64,000 bases of DNA from CAIVVT01 sp963757265. GTDB lineage: Bacteria > Acidobacteriota > Terriglobia > Bryobacterales > Bryobacteraceae. This document shows positions 10,017-20,700 of this stretch, in pieces. How positions within the stretch are numbered: the first letter of the stretch is position 1; every line of letters begins with the position of its first letter. A program made the position numbers and the translations under genes. The stretch lies in the NCBI GenBank assembly GCA_963757265.1, contig CAVWRA010000006.1, forward strand, positions 496,001 through 560,000. Reading direction: 5' to 3'. The notes under the pieces were generated by a model. It was not told where the DNA came from and did not search any database. It saw only the letters and a list, made by a program, of their open reading frames with translations.

Positions 10017-12580
10017 CTGGAAAGCAGCTTGAAAAGATGAGAGCGCAATTGCTAGCACTGCAGCCTTTGTTATGGAGCAGTCTCTGTCTCGCCTCGGAGA
10101 TTGTGCTGCCGTCTGTAGGGTTGGAGCGGGATCGCCCGATACTTGCAATTTATCGGACCAATCCACAGGCGACCGGTAAAGGCGAGTTAGGCATTAGCTG
10201 GACGGATGCATTAGGTCGTACAGTTGAAATTCGAAAAGTGCCCGTCGAGTTGATGGATGAATCCGAAATCCGCTTTGAGCTCGATCTGCGGCATGCTGTC
10301 GCGATGAGCAACGAGCTGCATGTGCACTTTTCATTCGAGGGGGTAAACAAGAAAGGTGCGAAAGACCATCGCGAGGAAGACGCTGGCGTATCTTTTGTGG
10401 CCAAACCACCGAATCGGCTTTGGAGAGACTACGCTATTGTCATGTGGCAACCACACAGTGCCGAGCGTTTTGCAACGCTCAAGACTCTTGGAATCAGTGC
10501 AGGTCAAATCAACGGCAGCGCGAAGGCACCCCCGGACTTCCTGCTGAAAAATGATTTGCGTTGGTATGCGGAAAATCTTGCCACCGACTACTATTCGGCA
10601 TATCATCGCTATCGGCCCGATAGGATTCAGAATTGGTCTTACCTGCAGGCTAAGGAACTCTACCGTAAGGACCCGAGTAGCAGGGAGGCGCTGAAACGGC
10701 ATCCGAGTTTTTCGGACCCGACGTGGTGGAGCTTGATCCATGACCGATTGGTGGAGGTGGCTCGCGCGCAATCTCCCTACCGTCCTCTCTTCTACGATCT
10801 TGCGGATGAGTCCGGCATTGCCGACCTAGCCGCCTTTTGGGACTTCGACTTTTCTGACCAGTCCCTTTCGGAAATGCGAGCGTGGCTGAAGGAGCGATAT
10901 GGTACGCTGGCGGCCCTGAACCGTCAATGGGGAACAAGTTTCGAGACGTGGGACGTCGTCACTCCCGAGTTGACTCGCGAAGCGATGAAACACACGGACG
11001 ACAACTTTTCTTCCTGGGCTGATCAGAAAGAATGGATGGATGTCTCCTATGCGCGTGCCTTGAAAATTGGCGTTGACGCGATCCGGTCAGTTGATACGGA
11101 TGCTTATGTCGCTATTGCTGGCGGTCAAATGCCGGGATGGGGAGGGTACGATTACTATCGGTTAAGCCAGGTGCTACGGGCGATAGAACCGTATGACATC
11201 GGCAACAACATTGAGATGATACGATCGTTCAATCCAGGCATAGCGATTGTGACGACAGCGTTTGCCCGCGGGCTTTGGGAGAAACACCGCATTTGGTACG
11301 AATTGCTTCATGGCGCCAGGGGGAATCTCATTTGGGACGAGAAGTTCGAATGTGTTTCCAAGGATGGTTCGGTCGGGCCTCGTGGCAGCGAAGTTAAGCC
11401 GTATTACAAGGAGTTGCGTGACGGGATCGCTGCTCTGTTGATCAATAGCGTGCGGGAATCCGATCCAATCGCAATTCACTACTCTCAGGCGAGTATGCGC
11501 GTGGAGTGGATGCTGGCGCAGCGCCCGAGGGGTGAAGCTTGGGTCAACCGCACATCATCCACTGAGCGTTTGGACAGTGAGTTCTTGCGCGTAAGGGAGT
11601 CATACTGCCGCCTTATGGAAGACCTTGGACTGCAGTACGATTTCGTGGCCTATGGGCAGATAGAGCAAGGGGAGTTGGTGCGGCGAAACTACCGTGTGCT
11701 GATTCTACCTCGCTCCACTGCACTTTCTAGAGACGAGGTAAAGGCCATTCACGAATTTGTGGAACGAGGAGGGCTGGTCATTGCTGACGGCGAACCAGGG
11801 CTTTTCGACGAGCATTGCCGCCGATTGGCAACGCCCAGTCTGGCGGGCATTTTCGCGGGCGGGCACGGCCAAGGCAAAGCCGTCCGGATGAACGCGATAG
11901 ATTATCACCAGTTGCGCCTTGTGAATAGGGAAGGCGAACTGCATGGGGCAGCAGGCAAACTGCTGGGCGAAATGGGAGTGCGACCTGCTTTTGCAGTATT
12001 GGACGGCGCGAACCGGCCTGTTGTCGGTGTCGAAACTCACAGGTTCCGGAACGGCGGTGTGACGATCATCGGCTTGTTGAGCAACCCGCAAATGAGAGTG
12101 GATGAGCTTGGACCGCCGGAGTTCAGATCGAACGAGCGTTTTGAGAAGCCTCGGACCGTTCGTTTGGTACTGCCGGTTGCATTGTATTGCTACGACATTC
12201 GCGCCGCTAAAGTTTTGGGGCTACAAAGGGAGATCTCTGTTGCACTAGATCCATACGAGCCTGTCGTCATGGCATTCAGTCCCACTCCGCTGCCTGCTCT
12301 CCGAATTTCGGCACCTCGGCACGTCGCCCGTGGTGAGATTGTGCAGATAGGCCTTGGGCTTGATGGAGATTCGCTGGCTGCGATTCACGTTTTCCATGTG
12401 GACGTTCGGAATCCGGTGGGCGAGGTTGTTAATTATTACTCTGGGAATGTCCTTGCCCCAGGCGGATCCGGCGATCATGTGATTCCGTTTGCCCAAAATG
12501 ATCTTCCTGGAAAGTGGACGATCCAAGTGAACGACTTGCTGAGCGGTCTGTCACAGAGTGCTGTAATGGAGGCGTTTTAG
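10013..12580 (+). CDS. GH42-like beta-galactosidase family protein
   Basis: An 855-residue protein starting at a GTG that overlaps the preceding stop (GTGA). An in-frame ATG at 10037 followed by a hydrophobic stretch ending CLASE is an alternative start and suggests export. The middle holds a GH42-type TIM barrel: the motif DLADESGIADL matches the acid/base region, followed by the familiar WLKERYGTLAALNRQWGTSF segment. Around residues 560-620 a Rossmann-like part (ILPRSTALSRDEV, GGLVIADGEPG) matches the GH42 trimerisation domain, and the C-terminus is beta-rich. It would hydrolyse beta-galactosides or a related sugar bond. The catalytic nucleophile was not identified by eye, so specificity stays open. 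Confidence 0.75.
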   Translation: MTGKQLEKMRAQLLALQPLLWSSLCLASEIVLPSVGLERDRPILAIYRTNPQATGKGELGISWTDALGRTVEIRKVPVELMDESEIRFELDLRHAVAMSNELHVHFSFEGVNKKGAKDHREEDAGVSFVAKPPNRLWRDYAIVMWQPHSAERFATLKTLGISAGQINGSAKAPPDFLLKNDLRWYAENLATDYYSAYHRYRPDRIQNWSYLQAKELYRKDPSSREALKRHPSFSDPTWWSLIHDRLVEVARAQSPYRPLFYDLADESGIADLAAFWDFDFSDQSLSEMRAWLKERYGTLAALNRQWGTSFETWDVVTPELTREAMKHTDDNFSSWADQKEWMDVSYARALKIGVDAIRSVDTDAYVAIAGGQMPGWGGYDYYRLSQVLRAIEPYDIGNNIEMIRSFNPGIAIVTTAFARGLWEKHRIWYELLHGARGNLIWDEKFECVSKDGSVGPRGSEVKPYYKELRDGIAALLINSVRESDPIAIHYSQASMRVEWMLAQRPRGEAWVNRTSSTERLDSEFLRVRESYCRLMEDLGLQYDFVAYGQIEQGELVRRNYRVLILPRSTALSRDEVKAIHEFVERGGLVIADGEPGLFDEHCRRLATPSLAGIFAGGHGQGKAVRMNAIDYHQLRLVNREGELHGAAGKLLGEMGVRPAFAVLDGANRPVVGVETHRFRNGGVTIIGLLSNPQMRVDELGPPEFRSNERFEKPRTVRLVLPVALYCYDIRAAKVLGLQREISVALDPYEPVVMAFSPTPLPALRISAPRHVARGEIVQIGLGLDGDSLAAIHVFHVDVRNPVGEVVNYYSGNVLAPGGSGDHVIPFAQNDLPGKWTIQVNDLLSGLSQSAVMEAF

Positions 12581-12665
12581 AGCGGTTGTTGGCAGGGAGC
12601 TTGCGGGTTTGGAATACTCCGTCTGCTCATGCGGCGACGATGATCGATGGAGGTGGGGTTGTACT

Positions 12666-14699
12666 GTGCGGTGGCGGCTAGTGCTTGGGACGCTGGGGCT
12701 TGCGGGCTTACTCAATGCCGCGCAACCATATTACGATAGGAGTCACGACTCGAAGACATTTGGAGAGCCGCGCAGATACCGCATATTCCTTCCCGGTGAT
12801 TACGACACCTCTGCGAAACGCTTTCCAGTCGTCTACTACCTCCACGGCCACAGTGACCGTTACACGCTTGAAGGTTACGATGGCGGGCTCGACACCGTGC
12901 CTAAGATTCTCGATTTCGTGGCGCACCATGACGTAATTGTGGTCGCTGCGGATGGGTACGTGGCGCAAGAGTACACAGGGTTTTATGGGGGAACGCCCTA
13001 CGACGTGGGCCGGAGCGGCGGCGAATTTGACTACGGCCAGTATTTTCTCGAGCTGATTAACCACATTGATTCAACCTATCGCACGCTCAGCAGCCGCCGC
13101 TATCGCGCGACTTGTGGTCTCAGCATGGGAGGCTTCATGAGCCTCTACCTGAGCGCCCGTTATCCTGACCTGATCGGAAGCGCTTCGGCGTTCAATCCTG
13201 GGCCGGAGTTTTACGTCGGTGAGAAAGGCCGTCGCGCTCTTTGGCGGCCCAAGGACCACGTGCTGAGCCACCAACACACCATGGTGCGGCTCATTCGAGC
13301 TAGTGGTGACTACATCAGTCAGTATCACGAGGAGACTCGGATTGCCTACGCAATGACGTCCAGCGTCGATTTTGAGTATCGCCAGGATGAGTATCATCGC
13401 CATTGGGCCACATCGATCGCTGAAACGCTCGACTTTCACATGCGCGCCTTCGCAAATCCAGCGCTGGGCACAGTGCCTACGGAGTGGAACTTCACAAGCC
13501 CGTACCGCGATTTCGCCGCGTGGGACTACCGCGTGAGTGCTGACGTTGCTGGGCCTGCGCTTTTTTACCTCCAGCATGTCACCCAGGGTGGTCTGCGCAT
13601 TCAAACGCGCCGCTGGGCCCCGGACGGGCCGGCGGTCACTTGTAGATCAATCGAAGTAGCAACCGCTGCTCTCTACCATCCCGGTTCAGATTATCGCGTT
13701 CTGGACTATGGGTTAGCCAGCGGGAAGACGGATGAAAGTACGATCCATGCCGATCGCGATGGCCGACTAAGGGTGCACTTCGACTGCGGCGGCCATGACG
13801 TCAGCTTCACTGGCCCCGGCGCCGCCTCGCAACCGCCTGTTTTACTACCGCTGACCGACAGAGACGTTCTACGGCCTGTGGCGGGCACGCCGCAGACGCT
13901 TCCGATCCGGGTGCTCAACCCGCGTACGACTCCGTTGAAGGGTCTGCGCGCGGAACTGACCTCTGCTTACCCGACAGTAAACATTCTGCACGGCAGCGCG
14001 GAAGTGGAAGAAATAGCGCCCGGCCAGCCTGTCAACCTCAGTTCCAACTTCCAGGTCTGTTTCATCTCTGGGGAAGGCGATTACACGCACGCCCGTCTTA
14101 CGTTGAAGCTGATTTTTGACACTTACCACGAGGGTGTTCAAGATATCGATGTGCTCATTGCGCCTGAAAAGATGCCTGAGCCTGCGGATGTGGTTGTGCT
14201 CGATGGTAGAACCAAGACATTTCCCGTGTTCCGGCAGAAAGGCAATCAGGGAGGCGGAGAAAGCATCCAACTTACGGTTACTGAAGGCAGGGGAAACGGG
14301 AATGGTTTCATCGAGCCGGGCGAAGAGGCAACGATTTGGCTGAAGCTTTCTCAGGGTCTCGACCCGTTCGATAAGAACAACTGGTGTCGCGCTAAAGTCT
14401 ATTCCAATTCACCATGGCTCGCCGAGATAGGCGACATCGAGGAGGACAAGCAGCGGGAGTGGACCGGCGCCCAGAGCCGGACCAGTCTGCTTCATCTCTC
14501 TCCGAACGTACCCCCGGGAACGGAGATACCAGTCGTTCTGGACTGCGAGTCCTGGAGCTTCCAATTTACTCCCGACGTGAGGTATGGCAAGGAACGGCTG
14601 TTTCAGGCCTACCAGTTTCACCGGCACCATTTGTTTGCATGGAAATGGAGAACGGAATACGCGCCTCCAGGCGACCTAAAGGGCGCATTGCCTCACTGA
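12666..14699 (+). CDS. secreted esterase D-like alpha/beta hydrolase with C-terminal beta domains
   Basis: A 677-residue exported hydrolase from the GTG at 12666. This start is chosen because AGGTGGGG at 12651-12658 lies 7 bases upstream and the following residues form a signal peptide ending LNAAQ; the frame is open back to 12609. Residues about 30-270 are an esterase D/tributyrin-esterase-like fold with VVYYLHGHSD as the oxyanion region and GLSMGG giving nucleophile Ser153. The remaining 400 residues are beta-rich and may bind carbohydrate or protein. In this locus it may remove acyl groups from glycans. It ends about 100 bases before the MocA-type oxidoreductase. The substrate is inferred. 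Confidence 0.75.
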   Translation: MRWRLVLGTLGLAGLLNAAQPYYDRSHDSKTFGEPRRYRIFLPGDYDTSAKRFPVVYYLHGHSDRYTLEGYDGGLDTVPKILDFVAHHDVIVVAADGYVAQEYTGFYGGTPYDVGRSGGEFDYGQYFLELINHIDSTYRTLSSRRYRATCGLSMGGFMSLYLSARYPDLIGSASAFNPGPEFYVGEKGRRALWRPKDHVLSHQHTMVRLIRASGDYISQYHEETRIAYAMTSSVDFEYRQDEYHRHWATSIAETLDFHMRAFANPALGTVPTEWNFTSPYRDFAAWDYRVSADVAGPALFYLQHVTQGGLRIQTRRWAPDGPAVTCRSIEVATAALYHPGSDYRVLDYGLASGKTDESTIHADRDGRLRVHFDCGGHDVSFTGPGAASQPPVLLPLTDRDVLRPVAGTPQTLPIRVLNPRTTPLKGLRAELTSAYPTVNILHGSAEVEEIAPGQPVNLSSNFQVCFISGEGDYTHARLTLKLIFDTYHEGVQDIDVLIAPEKMPEPADVVVLDGRTKTFPVFRQKGNQGGGESIQLTVTEGRGNGNGFIEPGEEATIWLKLSQGLDPFDKNNWCRAKVYSNSPWLAEIGDIEEDKQREWTGAQSRTSLLHLSPNVPPGTEIPVVLDCESWSFQFTPDVRYGKERLFQAYQFHRHHLFAWKWRTEYAPPGDLKGALPH

Positions 14700-14799
14700 G
14701 AAGCGCTGCACGGAGCGGACGCGATGGGGAGGCGGGCTTCGGTCCACTGGGAGTAATGGCTGCGCGGACGAGAGGTTAACGGACAGGGGGTGGAGCGAC

Positions 14800-15984
14800 A
14801 TGCGATTTAATAGACGGTCTTTTCTTGGTGCCGCGGCGCTGTGTAGTGCGCGTGTTCTTGGCGCCAACGACCGCATTCACTGCGCCACAGTTGGCATGGG
14901 CGGCCGTGGAACCTATCTCACAGGACAGTTCCGGGCGCAGGGCGCGGAAATCACGGCCGTGTGCGACGTTTACGAACCGCGCCTGGAGGCCGGATTGAAA
15001 GTTGCTTCGCCGGGCGCAAAATCCTTCGTTGACTACCGCCGGCTGCTTGAGGAGAAGTCGATCGACGCCGTTATTATTGCCACGCCGGATCACCAGCATG
15101 CTCAAATGCTGATTGACTCAGTGGATGCGGGCAAAGACGTGTACGTAGAGAAGCCGCTGGCACACACGGTGGAGGATGGTTTCCGCATGATCGAGGCCGT
15201 ACGCCGTACGAAACGGGTGGCCCAGATCGGTACCCAGAGGCGAAGCTATCCTCTCTATCAAGAAGCCAGGCGCATCTTCGTTTCAGGAGCTCTCGGAGAT
15301 ATTCGGCTCGTAAACGCGTGGTGGACAAATTACTGGGACTCGCTCAGCACGGCCCAACTCCAGGGCAAGCTTCACTGGGATTTGTTTCTTGGTTCAGCGC
15401 CGAAAAGGCCGCTGGACGTCTTCCGCTACTTTAACTGGCTTCAGTTCTATGACTACTCAGGCGGAATCCTGATCGGGCAGGCGGCACATATTGTTGATGG
15501 AGTGCAGTGGATGATGAATTCCTCTTATCCACTCGCGGTAACTTGCTCGGGCGGCAAGGTAAATCTGGAGGGGGGTGAGATACCAGAAACATGTAGCCTA
15601 TCCGTGGAATTCCCCGAAAACTATCTGCTCGTATTCACGATCGGATACAAGGCGATGCATTACCGTATGTTCAACGACCAGATGCAGCAGTTTCACGGCA
15701 CGAAAGCCCGCTTCGATCTGGGGCGCGAATCCTACGCCCTATTTCCTCAGACCGACGGGGTGGCGATGAGAGCGAGTCTGGAGCGGCGTGAACCAGACAC
15801 GTTCGAATCGGCTAGCCGTGCGCACATCGCGAGTTTTCTGGAGTGTGTGCATGATCGCAAGGAGCCTGTGACCACGATTGAGATGGGTCAGCGGACCAGC
15901 GTTGTTTGCTGTTTGGCGGTGGAATCCCTGCGGCGAGGCCGCCGGATGCGCTGGAACGCGGAGCAACAGAGAATGGAGGCGTAG
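14800..15984 (+). CDS. Tat-exported Gfo/Idh/MocA-family oxidoreductase
   Basis: A 394-residue NAD(P)-dependent oxidoreductase with a twin-arginine leader (NRRSFLGAAAL). The Rossmann domain follows, with the nucleotide-binding glycines in VGMGGRGTYL and the family motif EKPLAHTVEDG, where the Lys is the usual catalytic Lys. Residues about 135-350 form the alpha/beta substrate domain (HWDLFLGSAP, QAAHIVDGVQW). This secreted subgroup is common in Acidobacteriota and Planctomycetota and often acts on sugars or cyclitols, sometimes as a glycosidase-like enzyme. It closes the plus-strand run that starts at 4319. A 100-bp gap upstream leaves open whether it has its own promoter. Confidence 0.85.
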   Translation: MRFNRRSFLGAAALCSARVLGANDRIHCATVGMGGRGTYLTGQFRAQGAEITAVCDVYEPRLEAGLKVASPGAKSFVDYRRLLEEKSIDAVIIATPDHQHAQMLIDSVDAGKDVYVEKPLAHTVEDGFRMIEAVRRTKRVAQIGTQRRSYPLYQEARRIFVSGALGDIRLVNAWWTNYWDSLSTAQLQGKLHWDLFLGSAPKRPLDVFRYFNWLQFYDYSGGILIGQAAHIVDGVQWMMNSSYPLAVTCSGGKVNLEGGEIPETCSLSVEFPENYLLVFTIGYKAMHYRMFNDQMQQFHGTKARFDLGRESYALFPQTDGVAMRASLERREPDTFESASRAHIASFLECVHDRKEPVTTIEMGQRTSVVCCLAVESLRRGRRMRWNAEQQRMEA

Positions 15985-16304
15985 TTCGATCCGTACCGCG
16001 AGCGCCCCTGCGGCCAATCCGAGTTGGCCGAAGGCTCTTGATTCTCATGCGGCAGAGAGTTCAGAACGCTGATCTCCTTCATCGACCCGCGCGATCTGGG
16101 AAGGACTTCCCTCACCCCCTTCACCGCCGGAACCGCGAAAGGCCGAGGGCGAGCGATTTGCCAAACGTTGGACCCTTGTTCTGGGTTCCCGCCGCGTGTG
16201 GCGACGTGCAGCGGTACAGCGGTTTTTCAAGGTGCAGCAAGCGCGCCCATCGATCAGCGCCGTGAGTGATTCTCAGACGAAAAGCATTCTCTGGTCTGGC
16301 GTTT
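15985..16304. other. intergenic stretch between convergent genes
   Basis: About 320 bases between the MocA-type gene and the 3' end of the ROK regulator. I see no convincing start with a ribosome site, no RNA gene and no insertion-sequence ends. The minus-strand terminator for the ROK gene lies just to the right, inside its coding sequence. Confidence 0.5.
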
Positions 16305-16337
16305 TCAAATTAAACCCTCTTCGGACGCGAAGAGGGG
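16305..16337 (-). terminator. intrinsic terminator overlapping the end of the ROK gene
   Basis: A 9-bp perfect stem (CCCTCTTCG at 16315-16323 and CGAAGAGGG at 16328-16336, four-base loop) followed on the minus strand by TTTAATTTGA. The stem lies inside the last codons and the T-rich tail contains the stop codon. Confidence 0.65.
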
Positions 16338-17513
16338 AGAAAACGGCAGTGTGATCGCCCCGATGAGCGAAGCCTCGCCGCCGAGCGCTGAAGGCCGCAA
16401 CACCAGATTTCTAAAGTTGAGGAACTGTGGGCCTTCCGGGAATTGATCGCGGATAGCCGCCGAAACCAGCGGCCAGGCCTCGATCATCGTGCCGTCGATA
16501 ACCACCGCATCTGCGTCCAGCGCCCACACCGCATTGAAAATGCCGACGCCTAGGTATCGCGCGGACTCGTTGAGCGCCGCGCGAGCGGCCGTTTCGCCTT
16601 CCATGGCCAGATGGCATATCTGCCGCATTTGTTGTGTGCAGTCGCTGGAGGAAGCATGAGACTTAATGCCCGCCAGCGCATTGTAGCGTTCACACGTCGC
16701 TTCATCGGAGGCCAGCATCTCCAGGCAGCCCGGCCGGATGTCCCGTTCCGGACCACCGCGGTCCGCGATCACCATCTGACCGATCTCACCCGCTGCCATC
16801 CGCGGCCCGTGGTACACCTTGTCGTTGAGCACGATCGCCATGCCCACGCCTTCGCTGACCATTAGAAAAAGCAGGCAATGCGCACCCTGCACATCGGCGC
16901 TCCCAAACACGTATTCAGCCAGGGCCGCCGCTCGCACATTGTTCTCGACAAACACCGGTACGCCGGTGCGGTCGGCCAGATACGCCCTCATTTCCACGTG
17001 GATCCAGGACGGGTTGCTGCCCAGTTCGGCCACGCCGTTTCTGCTGTCGACCAATCCCCGCGTGCTGACGCCGATCCCTACCGGAGGATAGACCAGACTC
17101 TCACAAATCGGCCGCACGCTCGCCGCAATCTTCTCCAGTGCCTCGGTCGCATTAGCCGGGGTTCGAAACCGCTCGGTCGTTAGCACTCGCCCCGTGACTG
17201 TTCCCAGGGAGATGCGCGTCTCCCAGTTCTGAATGTCCACGCCAATCGTCTTGAACCGATCCTCGTTCAGCGCCAGTCGAACCCCCGGACGCCCCCCCGT
17301 CTCTGGCCCGCTGCCCAGTTCGACAATCAGGTCCTGCACCATCAGTTCCCCGATGATGCGTGAAACCGCCGCTTCGGAGAGGCTTGTCCGCCGCGCCAGT
17401 TCGGCGCGCGACAACTGGCGATGACGACGCAGCAGCCGCAATACCGCCGAACGGTTGGCCGCCCGGACGTGGCCGACTCGCAGAATGCGCCGCGGTTGGG
17501 ATGCGCGTTCCAA
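16305..17513 (-). CDS. ROK-family transcriptional regulator (NagC/XylR type)
   Basis: A 402-residue sugar-responsive repressor. The N-terminus is a MarR-like winged helix (residues about 15-70, with LSRAELARRTSLSEAAVSR as helix-turn-helix), followed by a ROK sugar-kinase-like domain. The phosphate motif is degenerate (GVDIQNWETRISL), so it is a regulator rather than a kinase; the canonical zinc motif CxCGxxGCxE is also reduced to a single Cys (RPGCLEML). The TTG start is supported by AAGGAA at 17522-17527. It is divergent from the TonB receptor, and the intervening region carries a 31-bp palindrome that is its most likely operator. It would sense a sugar released by the neighbouring hydrolases. 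Confidence 0.85.
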   Translation of the reverse strand: MERASQPRRILRVGHVRAANRSAVLRLLRRHRQLSRAELARRTSLSEAAVSRIIGELMVQDLIVELGSGPETGGRPGVRLALNEDRFKTIGVDIQNWETRISLGTVTGRVLTTERFRTPANATEALEKIAASVRPICESLVYPPVGIGVSTRGLVDSRNGVAELGSNPSWIHVEMRAYLADRTGVPVFVENNVRAAALAEYVFGSADVQGAHCLLFLMVSEGVGMAIVLNDKVYHGPRMAAGEIGQMVIADRGGPERDIRPGCLEMLASDEATCERYNALAGIKSHASSSDCTQQMRQICHLAMEGETAARAALNESARYLGVGIFNAVWALDADAVVIDGTMIEAWPLVSAAIRDQFPEGPQFLNFRNLVLRPSALGGEASLIGAITLPFSPLFASEEGLI

Positions 17514-17570
17514 AGCAAGCGTTCCTTACGCCTGACAATAAAGCACTTTCAGCTTACGGCGGTTAAAGCG

Positions 17571-17601
17571 CCGGTTTCAACAAAAATTTGGTTGACACCG
17601 G
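17571..17601. promoter_or_regulatory. 31-bp near-perfect palindrome, candidate ROK operator
   Basis: The arms CCGGTTTCAAC (17571-17581) and GTTGACACCGG (17591-17601) are complementary at 10 of 11 positions, and the spacer contains a further AAA-A-TTT symmetry around base 17586. The right arm contains the TTGACA of the proposed TonB-receptor promoter, so a bound dimer would block RNA polymerase. It is 58 bases from the ROK start and 142 from the receptor start, so it could serve both genes. Confidence 0.65.
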
Positions 17602-17620
17602 AGAAAAAGTGTGGATAGTT
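17592..17620 (+). promoter_or_regulatory. putative sigma-70 promoter of the TonB receptor gene
   Basis: TTGACA at 17592-17597 is a consensus -35 box. A plausible but weak -10 (GATAGT at 17614-17619 or ATAGTT at 17615-17620) follows at 16-17 bases. This predicts a leader of about 115 bases before the start at 17743. Confidence 0.5.
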
Positions 17621-17742
17621 TGATAGCACGAGGTAGTCGAAGGGCAACCGTAACAGGCTTTTCCTGTGCACTTTGTTACAAGCTGTTAGAAAGCCCATGA
17701 TCCGACCCCCTCAGTCCGAGCTGTCCAGGAGGTGAAGGACAC

Positions 17743-20700
17743 ATGGTCACGTCCCAGCCTGCTTTCCCCCAGGCTTTGAAAAGATTCCTCGTTCTATTTT
17801 TCCTGGCGGTCCTCGCCCTGCCGCTGGCCGCCCAAACGGGCCTAGGGGTCGTGCACGGTACGGTCACCGATCAGAGCCAGGCCGTCATCCCCAACGCCAA
17901 GGTCACTCTAACGAACACGGCCACCGGAGTGGTCCAGGCCGCCCAGACGACGCAAGTCGGCGCCTATTACTTCGGCGCTGTGCAAGCCGGACCTTACACC
18001 GTCACGGTGGAAGTTCCGCATTTTAAGAAGTGGAACGGCACATTCAATCTCGATGTCGGCCAGGACGCCGTCGTCAACCCGGCCATGGATGTCGGCAGCG
18101 TCAACGTGGCGGTCCAGGTGAGCGATGCCGCCCCGATCATCGAAACCGAGAAGGGTACGGTCAGCGATGTCAAGGACGCCCTGCGAATCGAGGAACTGCC
18201 ACTCAACGGACGGCAGGTCTCCAACCTGTTCAACCTGACCGCCGGCGTGGAGGGCGGCGGTGCTCCCCACACCAACGGCATGAAAGTGGGCTCCACGGAC
18301 ATGTCGCTCGACGGAATCTCGCTCGTCGACCGCTTTGGTGGCGGCATCTCAACGGTACAGCCCGGCCTAGACATCATTCAGGAGTTCCGCTTCGAGACCG
18401 CCGGTTCGGACGCCGCATATTCCCGGCCCGCGTCTGTCACGCTTGTCGCCAAGAGCGGCTCCAATCAGTTTCATGGCGATGCCTTCGAGACGAACCGCGA
18501 TAATTATGGCGGCTTGGTCGCCCGCAAGATCCAGGATGGCAATAAGCCGGCCCAATACATCCGCAACGAATACGGCGGCACGGTCAGCGGTCCGGTCGTC
18601 AAGAACAAGGCCTTCTTCATGTACTCCTACGAGGGCATGAAGCTGCGCCAGGGGTTGTACACGCAGGCCCAGGTGCTCACTGACTCCATCTGGAACGGCA
18701 ATTTCGCCGGGGAAACCGACTACTCCGGCAACCTATACACGATCTACGATCCGTTGACTACCGGCGCCGACGGTACCCGGGCGCCCTTCAATGGCAATCA
18801 GATCCCTGCGGCCCGCCTCTCCGATTTCTCCAAGGCCTTGAAGGCTGTATCTCCGGAGCCGACGATTCCCAATGTCGATCCCTGGGTGACCATCAATTAC
18901 CAGGTCAATTATCCCGTCACGCAGGACTTCCATACGCAGACCGCGAGGTTCGACTATGTCCTCTCCCCGAAGGACAACATCTCCGTGCGTTGGACCAACT
19001 CAGACCAGCGTAACCAGCAGGCTGGCGGCCATTACGGCTTTCCGCCGCTGGGTTGCACCAATTGCGGCGGCTCCCGGCTCACCACCTATGGTCTGACCTC
19101 CGGCGTAGTGCGCGAGGTTCACGTCTTCCAACCCACGCTGCTCAATGAGTTTCAGATCTCCGTCAACCGTTCCCCGAACCACGAGGGCGTCCTCTCCGAC
19201 AACACCGACTGGGCCGACAAGCTCGGCGTGCCGAATCCCTTCGGCGCCAAAGGATGGCCGACGATCTACGCCGACTACTACAACAACGATGGGCAAATGA
19301 TGTATTGGGACTCTGACAACTTGAAGGACCAGAAGGAGACCCAGTACCAGCTCGACGACACTGTCACCTGGATCAAGGGCAAGCACAACTTCCAATTCGG
19401 CTTCCGCGGGCGCAGCGAAGACAACAACGTCCGCGAAATGCAGCAGGCTGAGGGCCAGGAAGCCTTCCACAGCGAATGGACTTCCCAGTTTGACACCCAA
19501 AACAAGATCTCGGAACCATACACTGGGGATGGATTTGCCGATATCGAACTCGGACTCCCGACTAGCTTGAACAACGAGTTTAACCACGGCTACTTCTACT
19601 GGCGGCAGAAGGAGTTCGGGACCTTCTTCCAGGACAGTTGGAAGGTCAATCATCGGTTGACCGTCAATTACGGTCTGCGCTGGGATAAGTGGACTCCCTA
19701 CACCGAGAAGTACAACCGGTTCATGAACCTCGATATGAATGCTGTCACCGCCACCAATATGGCGGTGATCACGCCATTCAATGCCTCCTTGACGTCTCTC
19801 CCGAACGTCCCGCCCTCTGTGCTGGCCGCCTATGCGGCGCGTGGTGTGACCTCGACAACCGCCAGTCAGGCCGGGATTCCCGGCGCGCTTACGCCCGGCA
19901 TCAATCACAATCTCGGCCCGCGGCTGGGGCTCGCCTATAAGGTCACCGACCACTGGGTGGTGCGCGCGTCGTACGGCATTTACTATTGGCCGATGCCGCT
20001 GTCTCAAATCCTCCAGGTTATGCGCACCGAGGTGCCCTTGAACCTGGTGTTTTCGAACAACGTCGCTACTGCCAATGGCACGAATTATATTTACGGCATT
20101 TCCAGCGCTCCGGCGCCCACTGATTACGTGAACAAGGCTACGGTCACGGCCACGTCGGTACCTCCCGGCTCGCAGCCCTTCACTCCGCTCGATTTCCGCC
20201 ACTGGGATGACGACATGATGCAAACGTGGACCCTCGTCGTCGAGCGCGAATTCGGCAAGAACACTACTCTGCGGGCCAGCTACATCGGCAACCACGGCAG
20301 CGACCTGGAGCAGCGCTGGGCCTGGAACGATGCCGAGTCGCTGTACAATTACCGCGCCGCAACCGGCCTGTTCGGTCCGGGTGGTAACGCGAGCAATGCC
20401 GATCTTCGGCGTTTCAACCCCAACTGGAGCGGCGCATATGGGGCGCTCGAGCACAACGGCTATTCCAATACCCAGTCGTTCCAATTCGAATTCAACCACC
20501 GTTTCTCCAAGGGACTCACGGCCCAGGCGTTTTACACTTATGCCCATGCCATGTCAACGACCGATTCGGGCGGTTCCACCGACGGCGACGGCAGCCTCAA
20601 CGCCAATGGTACGGGTTACTCCCCCCTGGTTCCCCAGAACAACGAGATCCTGGGCAATCCGAATCTAACCCCAGCGCAGCGACTGGCGCTTACGTATACA

